From CAZVJA01 sp964626885 (GTDB lineage Bacteria > Planctomycetota > Planctomycetia > Planctomycetales > Planctomycetaceae), in contig CAZVJA010000201.1 of NCBI GenBank assembly GCA_964626885.1, positions 1-10,019 on the forward strand: DNA of 10,019 nucleotides, read 5' to 3'. The first letter of the stretch is position 1. Each line of letters begins with the position of its first letter. Positions 1 through 6,424 of the stretch are shown here, in pieces. The notes below the pieces were generated by a model that worked only from the letters and a program-made list of their open reading frames with translations, made no database searches and had not been told where the DNA came from. The translations under genes and the position numbers were made by a program.

Positions 1-215
1 AGAGTCCGCCGGCCTCTGTGCGGCTGAAGCAGGCGGCTCAGCTCGCGAAGGGTTCGGCGAATCCGAAAGCGGAGAAGGTCGGCGTGGTGACGAAGCAGCA
101 GTTGCTCGACATTGCCAAGCGGAAGTTCGAGGACTTGAACTCGCCGAATCTGGAGCACGCGGCTCGCATCATCGCCGGAACGGCGCGGAGCATGGGGCTG
201 GACGTTGTCGACTAG
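1..215 (+). CDS. rplK: 50S ribosomal protein L11, C-terminal fragment
   Basis: This is the 3' end of the L11 gene, cut by the left edge; the reading frame is open from base 3 and stops at TAG 213-215. About 71 residues remain. They match the C-terminal rRNA-binding domain of L11: an SPPAS motif, then LAKGSANP, a KVG-V-T segment, and the closing IIAGTARSMG helix that is nearly invariant in the family. L11 binds the 23S rRNA GTPase-associated centre (around helices 43/44) and, with L10 and L12, forms the factor-binding stalk base; it is needed for stringent-response activation by RelA-type enzymes. The N-terminal domain lies outside the window. A GTG at 18 is an internal valine codon and not the start, because conserved L11 sequence continues upstream of it. 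The gene is the first visible member of the rplKAJL-rpoBC cluster. Confidence 0.97.
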   Translation, partial: SPPASVRLKQAAQLAKGSANPKAEKVGVVTKQQLLDIAKRKFEDLNSPNLEHAARIIAGTARSMGLDVVD

Positions 216-236
216 GTTAAATTGATAGGTATTTCC

Positions 237-273
237 CGTCGCGCCGAGAGCGGAAGCAGGCGCGGCGCAGACG
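237..273 (+). other. GC-rich hairpin in the rplK-rplA spacer
   Basis: The 82-nt spacer between rplK and rplA contains a strong inverted repeat. CGTC (237-240) plus GCGCCG (241-246) pairs with CGGCGC (263-268) plus GACG (270-273), giving ten base pairs with a single bulged A at 269 and a 16-nt purine-rich loop (247-262). It ends 24 nt before the rplA start codon. No T-run follows, so it is not a standard intrinsic terminator. It could be a processing or stability element or a translational control site for rplA. L1 is known to repress its own operon by binding mRNA, but I do not recognise a clear mimic of its 23S rRNA target here. Confidence 0.5.
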
Positions 274-297
274 ATTGCGGTTACGGGGTGTTGAATC

Positions 298-1002
298 ATG
301 GCGAAGCAGTCAAAAAGGTTTGCGTTCCTCCTGAAGCAGGTGGAGGGCTTGGGGAAGGTTGACGTCCCGACGGGGGTCCGCAAGTTGAAGGGCCTGGAGG
401 GGAGTCTTCCCAAGACGATCAAGCCTTGCAAAATGGATCAGACGGTCGAGATTTCGATGCGCCTCGGGATCGACCCCAAGCAGGCCGACCAGATCGTGCG
501 CGGCTCGATCGTGTTGCCGCACGGTATTGGTAAGGCGCAGCGAGTGTTGGTCTTCGCGCAAGGGGCGAATGCCGATATCGCCACCCAGGCGGGAGCCGAT
601 CATGTTGGTGGCAAAGAGCTCGCCGAGAAGGTTAAGGGGGGCTGGCTGGAATTTGACGTGGCGATTGCCACTCCCGACATGATGGGGGTCGTGGGCCCGT
701 TGGGAAAGGTGCTCGGCCCTCGCGGGTTGATGCCCTCGCCGCGAGCCGGAACGGTCACGCAGGATGTCGCGTCAGCCGTCAAGGAATACAAGGCGGGTAA
801 GGTGGAATTCCGCTGTGACGCGGCGGGGAATGTGCATTGTGTGGTGGGGAAGATGTCGTTCGGCGAGCAGCAGTTGATTGATAACGTCGAGGCGCTCATT
901 CGCTACATCCACCAGTTAAAGCCCGCTTCCTCCAAGGGGATTTATGTGCGGAACGTTTCCCTCTCGGCGACATTCAGCCCGGGAATTTTTATTGCGGCGT
1001 AG
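298..1002 (+). CDS. rplA: 50S ribosomal protein L1
   Basis: Encodes a 234-residue L1 protein, the usual bacterial length. L1 forms the mobile L1 stalk on 23S rRNA, which helps release deacylated tRNA from the E site, and in many bacteria it represses its own mRNA. The start ATG is preceded by a modest Shine-Dalgarno GGGGTG at 285-290 with 7-nt spacing, and the protein begins MAKQSKR like E. coli L1. Visible family features are the LGID/DQ.VRG/VLPHG block (residues 56-76), FAQGANAD (87-94), and the L1 signature GPLGKVLGPRGLMPSP (133-148) followed by GTVT. The tail K-G-Y-V-x-x-V-S-L-S (213-223) aligns with E. coli, but the normally conserved Thr-Met-Gly RNA-contact triad reads Thr225-Phe226-Ser227. 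The protein ends about ten residues earlier than E. coli L1. No frameshift is apparent. It lies 82 nt downstream of rplK. Confidence 0.97.
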   Translation: MAKQSKRFAFLLKQVEGLGKVDVPTGVRKLKGLEGSLPKTIKPCKMDQTVEISMRLGIDPKQADQIVRGSIVLPHGIGKAQRVLVFAQGANADIATQAGADHVGGKELAEKVKGGWLEFDVAIATPDMMGVVGPLGKVLGPRGLMPSPRAGTVTQDVASAVKEYKAGKVEFRCDAAGNVHCVVGKMSFGEQQLIDNVEALIRYIHQLKPASSKGIYVRNVSLSATFSPGIFIAA

Positions 1003-1100
1003 CGGATAGAGTTGAGATGTTGGCGTCGTTCTTGGCGTGCGGCATTGATTGAGGGTGCGATAACTTCCAGGCAGACATTTCAGATTACGAGCGAGCGGCT

Positions 1101-1625
1101 ATGAGTAAGTATGTCAAGGAAATGGTGATCGACGCGATTCGCGAGAAGCTCGGCGACACGCGCGATGTATTGGTCGTCAATACTTCGCTGCTCGACGCCG
1201 TTTCCGACAACAAGCTGCGGCTTGCTCTGCGGAAAAAAGAAATTCACACATTGTCGGTCAAGAATGCGTTGGCGAAGAAGGCGCTGGCCGCAGTGGGGGT
1301 GACCTCGCTCGATCCGATTCTCAAAGGGCCGACGACGCTGATCTGGGGAGGCGAGGATATCGTCGCTCTCTCCAAGGAAATTGCCCAGTGGGCCAAGAGC
1401 CTGGAGAAGCTGGAAATCAAGGGAGGCACGGTCGAGGGGTCGACGCTGAGTGCCGCGGATGTCGACTCGCTCAGCAAGAGCCCCAGCCGGACCGAGCTGT
1501 TGAGTATTATTTCCGGGCAGATTCTCAGCCCGGGTGCGAAGTTGTCGGCGGCGCTGCTCGGAATGGGCGGCAAGCTCGCCAGTCAGATCGAAAAGATTGC
1601 GGAAAAAGAAGAGGCGGCAGCTTGA
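1101..1625 (+). CDS. rplJ: 50S ribosomal protein L10 (stalk base, L12 anchor)
   Basis: Encodes a 174-residue L10, slightly longer than the 165 residues of E. coli. L10 binds 23S rRNA beside L11 and carries L12 dimers on its C-terminal helix, forming the ribosomal stalk that recruits translational GTPases. The sequence shows the N-terminal MSKYVKE helix, the LVV strand, the R-K--I-x-x-x-VKNALAKKAL block (about residues 44-63) that includes the conserved VKN-L-x-x-A rRNA-binding segment, the LKGPTTLIWG strand (about 74-83), and a C-terminal amphipathic region ending in charged and alanine residues that fits L12 docking. The ATG at 1101 has only a weak purine-rich upstream site (GAGCGAG, 1089-1095), much poorer than that of rplL; this fits low L10 output relative to L12. 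The 98-nt spacer before it (1003-1100) is where an autoregulatory L10 leader normally sits. I see only a direct repeat of TTGGCGT there (1020-1026 and 1032-1038) and no diagnostic leader fold. Confidence 0.95.
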   Translation: MSKYVKEMVIDAIREKLGDTRDVLVVNTSLLDAVSDNKLRLALRKKEIHTLSVKNALAKKALAAVGVTSLDPILKGPTTLIWGGEDIVALSKEIAQWAKSLEKLEIKGGTVEGSTLSAADVDSLSKSPSRTELLSIISGQILSPGAKLSAALLGMGGKLASQIEKIAEKEEAAA

Positions 1626-1739
1626 GCAGTCGGCCAAGCCGTGTCGGTGATCCGTGGGGCGGTTTCAGGATCACGTAAGTAGGCTTGTTGTCCGGCGTCA
1701 AGTTGAGAGCATAGAAGAATTTAGTCTCCGGGACCGAGG

Positions 1740-1786
1740 TCGACATCCGACGGAAAGCCCGGGGTTCAATTTCGTTCGGATGTCGA
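1740..1786 (+). promoter_or_regulatory. Perfect inverted repeat / hairpin between rplJ and rplL
   Basis: In the 203-nt spacer between rplJ and rplL, TCGACATCCGA (1740-1750) is the exact reverse complement of TCGGATGTCGA (1776-1786). The stem can continue past a bulged T1775 for five more pairs (1751-1755 with 1770-1774, one of them G-T), leaving a loop of about 14 nt. This gives a 16-pair stem ending 42 nt before the rplL ATG. Downstream bases include a short TTTTA (1797-1801) but no strong T-run, so it is not a clear intrinsic terminator. Plausible roles are a partial attenuator, an RNase III-type processing site, or a stability element that sets L12 output independently of L10. The structure is directly seen; the role is inferred. 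Confidence 0.6.
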
Positions 1787-1828
1787 AATCACGGGTTTTA
1801 GTCGAGTTGACGAGAAAGGGAACGCAAG

Positions 1829-2236
1829 ATGTCCACGGCCGTGGCAACTGAGTTTGATGCTTCAACAAAAGACCTGGGAGACAAGATCGTCGGGCTGACG
1901 CTGCTCCAGGCAAAACAGCTTTCCGACTATCTGAAAGAGGTGCATGGAATCGAGCCGGCTGCTGGCGGCGCTGTGATGATGGCAGCGCCGGGTGGCGGCG
2001 GTGGTGGCGAAGCAGCCGCCGAGAAGACTGAGTTCGACGTGGTCCTGACGGGCTTCGGCGACAATAAGATCGCGGTCATCAAGGTGGTCCGCGGCGCCAC
2101 GGGTCTGGGCCTGAAAGAGGCCAAAGATCTCGTGGAAGGGGTTCCGAAGCCGGTCAAGCAGGGAATTCCAAAAGACGAAGCCGAGAAGCTCAAGGCTGAA
2201 ATTGAAGCCTCGGGCGGCAAGTGCGAGATCAAATAG
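1829..2236 (+). CDS. rplL: 50S ribosomal protein L7/L12
   Basis: Encodes a 135-residue L12, the multicopy stalk protein that recruits and activates EF-Tu, EF-G, IF2 and release factors. Three parts are visible. The N-terminal dimerisation and L10-binding domain (about residues 14-43) has LTLLQAKQLSDYLKEVHGIE. A flexible Ala/Gly-rich hinge (about 44-65) includes six consecutive glycines at 55-60. The globular C-terminal factor-binding domain (about 67-135) begins TEFDVVL and contains the near-invariant IKVVRGATGLGLKEAKDLVE region. It is longer than the ~120 residues typical of the family, because of a ~12-residue polar N-terminal extension and the glycine hinge. The start is supported by a good Shine-Dalgarno AAAGGGA at 1815-1821, 7 nt from ATG. 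That is stronger than the site of rplJ, in keeping with the need for several L12 copies per ribosome. The C-terminus GGKCEIK carries a cysteine. Confidence 0.97.
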   Translation: MSTAVATEFDASTKDLGDKIVGLTLLQAKQLSDYLKEVHGIEPAAGGAVMMAAPGGGGGGEAAAEKTEFDVVLTGFGDNKIAVIKVVRGATGLGLKEAKDLVEGVPKPVKQGIPKDEAEKLKAEIEASGGKCEIK

Positions 2237-2291
2237 CTGTCGGCGCGATGAGGGCCGAAGCTTCCACAAGGTAAGAACTCGGCATGGCACC

Positions 2292-2305
2292 TGTTTTCCA
2301 AAACA
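2292..2305. repeat. Inverted repeat TGTTTT-CC-AAAACA
   Basis: The 14-bp element has two perfect 6-bp arms separated by CC, 56 nt after the rplL stop. A related but imperfect copy of its left part, TGTTTTCAAGACAA, lies at 2351-2364. The segment CCAAAACAA (2298-2306) could also pair with TTGTTTTTGG (2365-2374) with one unpaired base, forming a longer-range stem. It could be an operator-like site or simply AT-rich chance sequence; no regulator is indicated. Confidence 0.35.
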
Positions 2306-2395
2306 ACCGGCTTGATGGGGCTGTGGCGTCGAACGAGTGTCGGCACGCGGTGTTTTCAAGACAATTGTTTTTGGACTTGCGGGGTCGGGCCGGAA

Positions 2396-2412
2396 GGTGT
2401 GGATTACACACC
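2396..2412 (+). other. Small hairpin in rplL-rpoB spacer
   Basis: GGTGTG (2396-2401) and CACACC (2407-2412) are perfect complements around the 5-nt loop GATTA. A second possible hairpin with a C(TTCG)G tetraloop lies just downstream at 2429-2438 (GGC and GCT arms, with one G-T pair). No T-run follows, so termination here would have to be Rho-dependent or partial. Confidence 0.4.
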
Positions 2413-2581
2413 GCAGCTTGCTTGTAGGGGCTTCGGCTACCCGGGCAGAGTATGTTCGGGCATGGCATTGAGTTTGATCGAGGCGATTGTTGCACTCCGA
2501 GCGAAGAAATTGACAGCACGCAACCGCGAAGCGATTCGGTTCTTATCGCTACTTGAGTTTTGCCACGCCCCCCGTGCGCGC

Positions 2582-2639
2582 CGGCAGGCTGCCGATGTTC
2601 GTCCCTAGAAACACCTCGTTGGTTCCGCGCGAAACGCGC
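2582..2639 (+). other. Two hairpins just upstream of the rpoB ribosome binding site
   Basis: CGGCA (2582-2586) pairs with TGCCG (2590-2594) across GGC, and GCGCG (2627-2631) pairs with CGCGC (2635-2639) around AAA. The second ends 2 nt before the purine-rich AGAGGGAAAGAGA stretch (2642-2654) that serves rpoB. Its GC-rich stem could affect ribosome access or mark a processed 5' end. Both are short and could be chance in GC-rich DNA. Confidence 0.4.
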
Positions 2640-2661
2640 CCAGAGGGAAAGAGACCGACGT

Positions 2662-5600
2662 ATGCCGATTTCCGCCACACGCATCGTTGATGTGAAAGAA
2701 ACCCGCCACTTCGGCCGGGTGCAGGATGAGTTCGAACTTTCGGATCTGACCCGCATTCAGACCGAATCGTACGACCTGTTTCTGCAAAACGACAAGAATT
2801 CCCGCGAACGGAAGAACCACGGTCTGGAGGAAATCCTCCGCGAGGTGTTTCCGATCGAGAGCTACGACGGCCAGTATCGTCTCGAATACGTCAAGTACGA
2901 ACTGGGCAAACCTCGCTACAACCCCACCGAATGCCGGCAATTGCGGCTGACCTACGGACGGCCGTTCCGTGTCTGGCTGCGCCTGGTGAAAGAACAGCCG
3001 ATCGAGGAAGAAGTGTATCTCGGCGACATGCCGATCATGATCGGCGGGGGCGAGTTCATCATCAACGGCGCGGAACGGGTGGTGGTCAGCCAGTTGCATC
3101 GATCCCCCGGTGTCGATTTCGTTCTCAGTTCCGAACCGGGCGAGCGGAAGAACTATTCCTGCCGCGTGATTCCCGAGCGCGGCAGCTGGATTGAGTTGGT
3201 TGTCAGCAAGAAGGAGACCTTATCGGTCCGCATCGATCAGAGCGGCAAATTTTCGGCGATGACGCTGCTGCGGGCCATGTCTTCCGAGTATTCCACCGAC
3301 TCGGCGCTGCTCGGGCTGTTTTACAACGTGACAAAGGTCAAGCTCTCCCGGGGCGATTCGGGAGCCGAGCTTGTCGGCAAAACCGCCGCCGAGGACGTGA
3401 TCTATCCCCCCAAGCATGAGCGCGCGGGGGAAATCATCGTCGAATGCGCGCATGTCATCAGCGAGGCTCAGGCGAAGGAGATCGGCGAAGCGGGGGTCAA
3501 GACCGTCGACCTCATCGAAAAGGTTGCCGATCCGCTGGTAATCAACAGCATCCTGGAAGACCGTCAAGGATATACCGCCACCGCTCGTGAGATCACCCCC
3601 AGTCACGAGGCAGCCTTGCTCCGCATCTATCAGCGGCTGCGTCCCGGCAACCCGCCGGCCCTGGAAAAGGCGATTGACCTGTTCCGCGAAAAATTTTTCG
3701 ACGTCAATCGCTATCGCCTGGGGCGTGTCGGCCGCTTCCGCATCAACCGGAAGTTCCAGCAGGATATTCCCGACACCGAGATGACACTGCGGGTGGAAGA
3801 CTTCATCAACGCCATTAAATATCTCATCCGCTTGCGGGCTGATGATCAGACCGCGCATGTCGACGACATCGACAACCTCGGCAATCGCCGGTTGCGGACG
3901 ATTGATGAGTTGGCTTCCGACGAGATCCGTAAGGGTTTCCTCAAGCTCCGCCGCACCGTGCAGGAGCGGATGAGTTTGAAAGATGTGGAAGAGATGTCGC
4001 CGCGGACCCTCATCAACCCCAAGAGCGTGTCGGCGGCCATCGACTACTTCTTTGGCCGCAGTGAGTTGTCGCAGGTTGTCGACCAAACGAATCCCCTTTC
4101 AATGCTCACGCACGAGCGCCGGCTGAGTGCTCTCGGTCCGGGGGGACTCAACCGGAAGCGGGCCGGTTTCGAGGTCCGCGACGTGCATATTTCGCACTAC
4201 GGTCGCATCTGTCCGATCGAAACGCCTGAAGGTACGAACATCGGTCTGATTTCGAGCCTCAGTATTTATGCGAAGGTCGACGATTACGGCTTCCTGATCA
4301 CCCCCTATCGGAAGGTTGAGAACGGCAAGCTGACCGATGTCGTCGAGTGGCTGCGCGCCGACGAAGAGTCGTTGGTGCACGTGGCGCCGGCCGACACGCC
4401 GGTCGATAAAGGGCGGATCTCCGAAGAACGCGTGCTGGCCCGGTGGCGCAACGATGTGCACTGGGTGACCGCGAAAGATGTGCAATACATCGACATCTCC
4501 CCCAGCCAGATGGTCGGCGTTTCGGCCGGGCTGATCCCCTTCCTGGAACACGACGACGCCAACCGCGCGCTGATGGGTTCGAACATGCAGCGCCAAGCGG
4601 TTCCGCTACTGGTGGCAGAACCCCCGCTGGTCGGAACCGGACTTGAAAAGGCGGTTGCTGGCAACTCGGGGATGTTGCTGCGGGCTGAACGGGCGGGCAA
4701 GGTGACACGCGTCGACGCGAATGTCGTCGAAGTGGAAGGGAAGCGTTATCCGCTGCGGAAGTTCACCGGCCTGAACGAGCGGACCTGCTTGAATCAGAAA
4801 CCAATCGTCAAGCTTGACCAGCGCGTCAAGAAAGGTGATCTGCTGTGTGACAGCGCTGCAACCCGCAATGGCGAACTCGCGCTGGGACGCAATGTGCTCG
4901 TCGCGTTCATGTCGTGGGAAGGGTACAACTACGAAGACGCGATCATTCTCTCCGAGCGACTGGTGAAAGAGGATGTCTTCACGTCGATTCACATCGACGA
5001 GTTCGACGTCGAAATTCGCGAGACGAAGCTCGGCCGGGAAGAGTTTACCCGCGACATTCCGAACGTCAGCGAAAAAGCACTGCGGCACCTCAACGAAGAA
5101 GGGATTGTGAAGGTCGGCACGGCGGTACAGCCGGGCGATATTCTGGTTGGCAAGGTTTCACCCAAAGCCAAGTCGGAATTGACGCCTGAAGAAAAACTGT
5201 TGCACGCGATCTTCGGTCGGGCCGGCGAGGATGTGAAGAACGAATCGCTCGAAGTCCCCAGCGGAGTCGAAGGAATCGTGATTCACACCGAACGATTCTC
5301 ACGCCGCATGAGTCTCTCGGATCTCGAACGGAAGAAGTTCGAACAGGATTTGAAGAAGACGGAGGCCAAGGGGAACGAAGCAGTGCGGATCGCGTTCGAC
5401 GAGTTCCTCAAGGAATTCGAGAAAGTGCTCGATCGTAAGATCACTGACGACGACGGCCGGGTGATCCGCGGCATCGAAGACGACGACAAGTTCGTCGCCG
5501 ACTATGCCGTTGACTTCCATAACAAATTCGAGCAGATGGACATCCGCAGCCCGCAGAAGAAAGCGGATTGCAAGAAGGTTATCAAGGATCTCTGGCATAG

Positions 5601-6411
5601 CGTCGAGGAAGCGATCGATGAAAGGGATCACGCCCTCAACAGCATGAAGCGCGGCGACGAGCTGCCCAGCGGCGTGCTGCAGATGGTGAAAGTGTATGTC
5701 GCATCGCGCCGGCAGATTTCCGTCGGCGACAAGATGGCTGGCCGGCACGGGAACAAGGGGGTGATCTCGAAGATCCTCCCGGTGGAAGACATGCCGTACC
5801 TCGCGGACGGCACGTCGGTCGACATCATTCTCAATCCGCTCGGCGTCCCCAGCCGTATGAACGTGGGACAAATCCTTGAAACCCACCTCGGTTGGGCCGC
5901 GGCGAAGCTCGGCTTCAAGGCGGTCTGCCCCGTGTTCGACGGTGCCGCGGAAGAGAGCATTCAACAGGCCCTCCAGAACGCGGGATGCCCCGAGGACGGT
6001 AAGAGCGTGCTGTACGATGGTCGAACCGGGGAGCAGTTCGAGCAGCGGGTGACTGTGGGCCAAATCTACATGATGAAGCTGCACCACCTCGTCGACGATA
6101 AAGTCCATGCCCGTGCCACCGGCCCGTACTCACTCATCACTCAGCAGCCGCTGGGGGGCAAGGCGCGGTTTGGCGGGCAGCGGTTCGGAGAAATGGAAGT
6201 CTGGGCGCTCGAGGCCTATGGAGCTGCGTACATCCTTCAAGAGTTGCTCACCGTCAAGAGCGACGACGTCGAAGGACGGACGAAGATTTACGAATCGATG
6301 GTCAAAGGAGAGAACACGCTGGAAGCAGGCACGCCCGCCAGCTTTGACGTGCTCAACAACGAGATTCGTGGTTTGTGCCTCAATCTGCAGCTTGAGAAAA
6401 ACCCCGTCTGA
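2662..6411 (+). CDS. rpoB: DNA-directed RNA polymerase subunit beta
   Basis: Encodes a 1249-residue beta subunit, the half of the RNA polymerase core that with beta' forms the active centre and binds rifampicin. The frame is open back to an ATG at 2560, but the 34 upstream codons give an Arg/Cys/Pro-rich peptide unlike RpoB. The ATG at 2662 sits behind AGAGGGAAAGAGA (2642-2654) and is followed shortly by the family motif DLTRIQTESYDLFLQ. Landmarks, with E. coli equivalents, are: rifampicin cluster around Q471, D474, H484, R487, S489 (Q513, D516, H526, R529, S531); ALGPGGLNRKRAGFEVRDVH and CPIETPEG; YNYEDAI with E758/D759 (E813/D814); GDKMAGRHGNKG with K1024/K1032 (K1065/K1073); and C-terminal EVWALEAYGAAYILQELLTVKSDD-type helices before the LNLQLEKNPV end. 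A charged, probably coiled-coil insertion at about 883-997 matches the position of SI2. It is shorter than E. coli RpoB (1342), largely because the SI1 region is reduced. Confidence 0.98.
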   Translation: MPISATRIVDVKETRHFGRVQDEFELSDLTRIQTESYDLFLQNDKNSRERKNHGLEEILREVFPIESYDGQYRLEYVKYELGKPRYNPTECRQLRLTYGRPFRVWLRLVKEQPIEEEVYLGDMPIMIGGGEFIINGAERVVVSQLHRSPGVDFVLSSEPGERKNYSCRVIPERGSWIELVVSKKETLSVRIDQSGKFSAMTLLRAMSSEYSTDSALLGLFYNVTKVKLSRGDSGAELVGKTAAEDVIYPPKHERAGEIIVECAHVISEAQAKEIGEAGVKTVDLIEKVADPLVINSILEDRQGYTATAREITPSHEAALLRIYQRLRPGNPPALEKAIDLFREKFFDVNRYRLGRVGRFRINRKFQQDIPDTEMTLRVEDFINAIKYLIRLRADDQTAHVDDIDNLGNRRLRTIDELASDEIRKGFLKLRRTVQERMSLKDVEEMSPRTLINPKSVSAAIDYFFGRSELSQVVDQTNPLSMLTHERRLSALGPGGLNRKRAGFEVRDVHISHYGRICPIETPEGTNIGLISSLSIYAKVDDYGFLITPYRKVENGKLTDVVEWLRADEESLVHVAPADTPVDKGRISEERVLARWRNDVHWVTAKDVQYIDISPSQMVGVSAGLIPFLEHDDANRALMGSNMQRQAVPLLVAEPPLVGTGLEKAVAGNSGMLLRAERAGKVTRVDANVVEVEGKRYPLRKFTGLNERTCLNQKPIVKLDQRVKKGDLLCDSAATRNGELALGRNVLVAFMSWEGYNYEDAIILSERLVKEDVFTSIHIDEFDVEIRETKLGREEFTRDIPNVSEKALRHLNEEGIVKVGTAVQPGDILVGKVSPKAKSELTPEEKLLHAIFGRAGEDVKNESLEVPSGVEGIVIHTERFSRRMSLSDLERKKFEQDLKKTEAKGNEAVRIAFDEFLKEFEKVLDRKITDDDGRVIRGIEDDDKFVADYAVDFHNKFEQMDIRSPQKKADCKKVIKDLWHSVEEAIDERDHALNSMKRGDELPSGVLQMVKVYVASRRQISVGDKMAGRHGNKGVISKILPVEDMPYLADGTSVDIILNPLGVPSRMNVGQILETHLGWAAAKLGFKAVCPVFDGAAEESIQQALQNAGCPEDGKSVLYDGRTGEQFEQRVTVGQIYMMKLHHLVDDKVHARATGPYSLITQQPLGGKARFGGQRFGEMEVWALEAYGAAYILQELLTVKSDDVEGRTKIYESMVKGENTLEAGTPASFDVLNNEIRGLCLNLQLEKNPV

Positions 6412-6424
6412 AACAAACAGCCAT

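Larger units (their letters stand above)
2237..2661 (+). other. Long rplL-rpoB spacer / rpoB 5' leader
   Basis: This 425-nt stretch has no credible gene. An ATG-initiated frame at 2312-2608 (98 codons) is open, but its product is rich in Cys, Arg and Trp and resembles nothing I know. The spacer does hold several small inverted repeats: TGTTTT-CC-AAAACA at 2292-2305; GGTGTG/CACACC at 2396-2401 and 2407-2412; a possible C(TTCG)G tetraloop hairpin at 2429-2438; CGGCA/TGCCG at 2582-2594; and GCGCG/CGCGC at 2627-2639. In E. coli the equivalent spacer holds a partial attenuator and an RNase III site that lower rpoBC expression relative to the ribosomal genes. A similar role here is inferred from position and structure only. 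None of the hairpins is followed by a proper T-run. Confidence 0.55.

Noticed and set aside
1740..1801. Intrinsic terminator between rplJ and rplL
   Set aside because: The stem is strong, but a proper T-run does not directly follow. The nearest is TTTTA some 10 nt further on, and termination here would cut off L12, rpoB and rpoC.
1654..1851. 65-codon frame crossing the rplJ-rplL spacer into rplL
   Set aside because: It overlaps the rplL start and the inverted repeat, is Arg-rich, and has no ribosome binding site of note.
2510..2538. Perfect -35 TTGACA (2510-2515) as an rpoB promoter
   Set aside because: At 17-nt spacing the -10 would be GATTCG, which matches TATAAT poorly, and no better -10 lies at 16-18 nt. 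One hexamer alone is not sufficient evidence.
2312..2608. 98-codon open frame in the rplL-rpoB spacer
   Set aside because: No clear Shine-Dalgarno, unusual Cys/Trp/Arg-rich composition, no recognisable family, and it overlaps the hairpins of the spacer. It is probably chance.
2560..2661. In-frame N-terminal extension of rpoB from an ATG at 2560
   Set aside because: The 34 extra residues are Arg/Pro/Cys-rich and unlike RpoB. The ATG at 2662 has a purine-rich site upstream, and conserved RpoB sequence begins shortly after it.
3220..4086. 288-codon open frame on the minus strand
   Set aside because: Antisense to conserved rpoB; composition is a mirror of the sense codons and no family is recognised.
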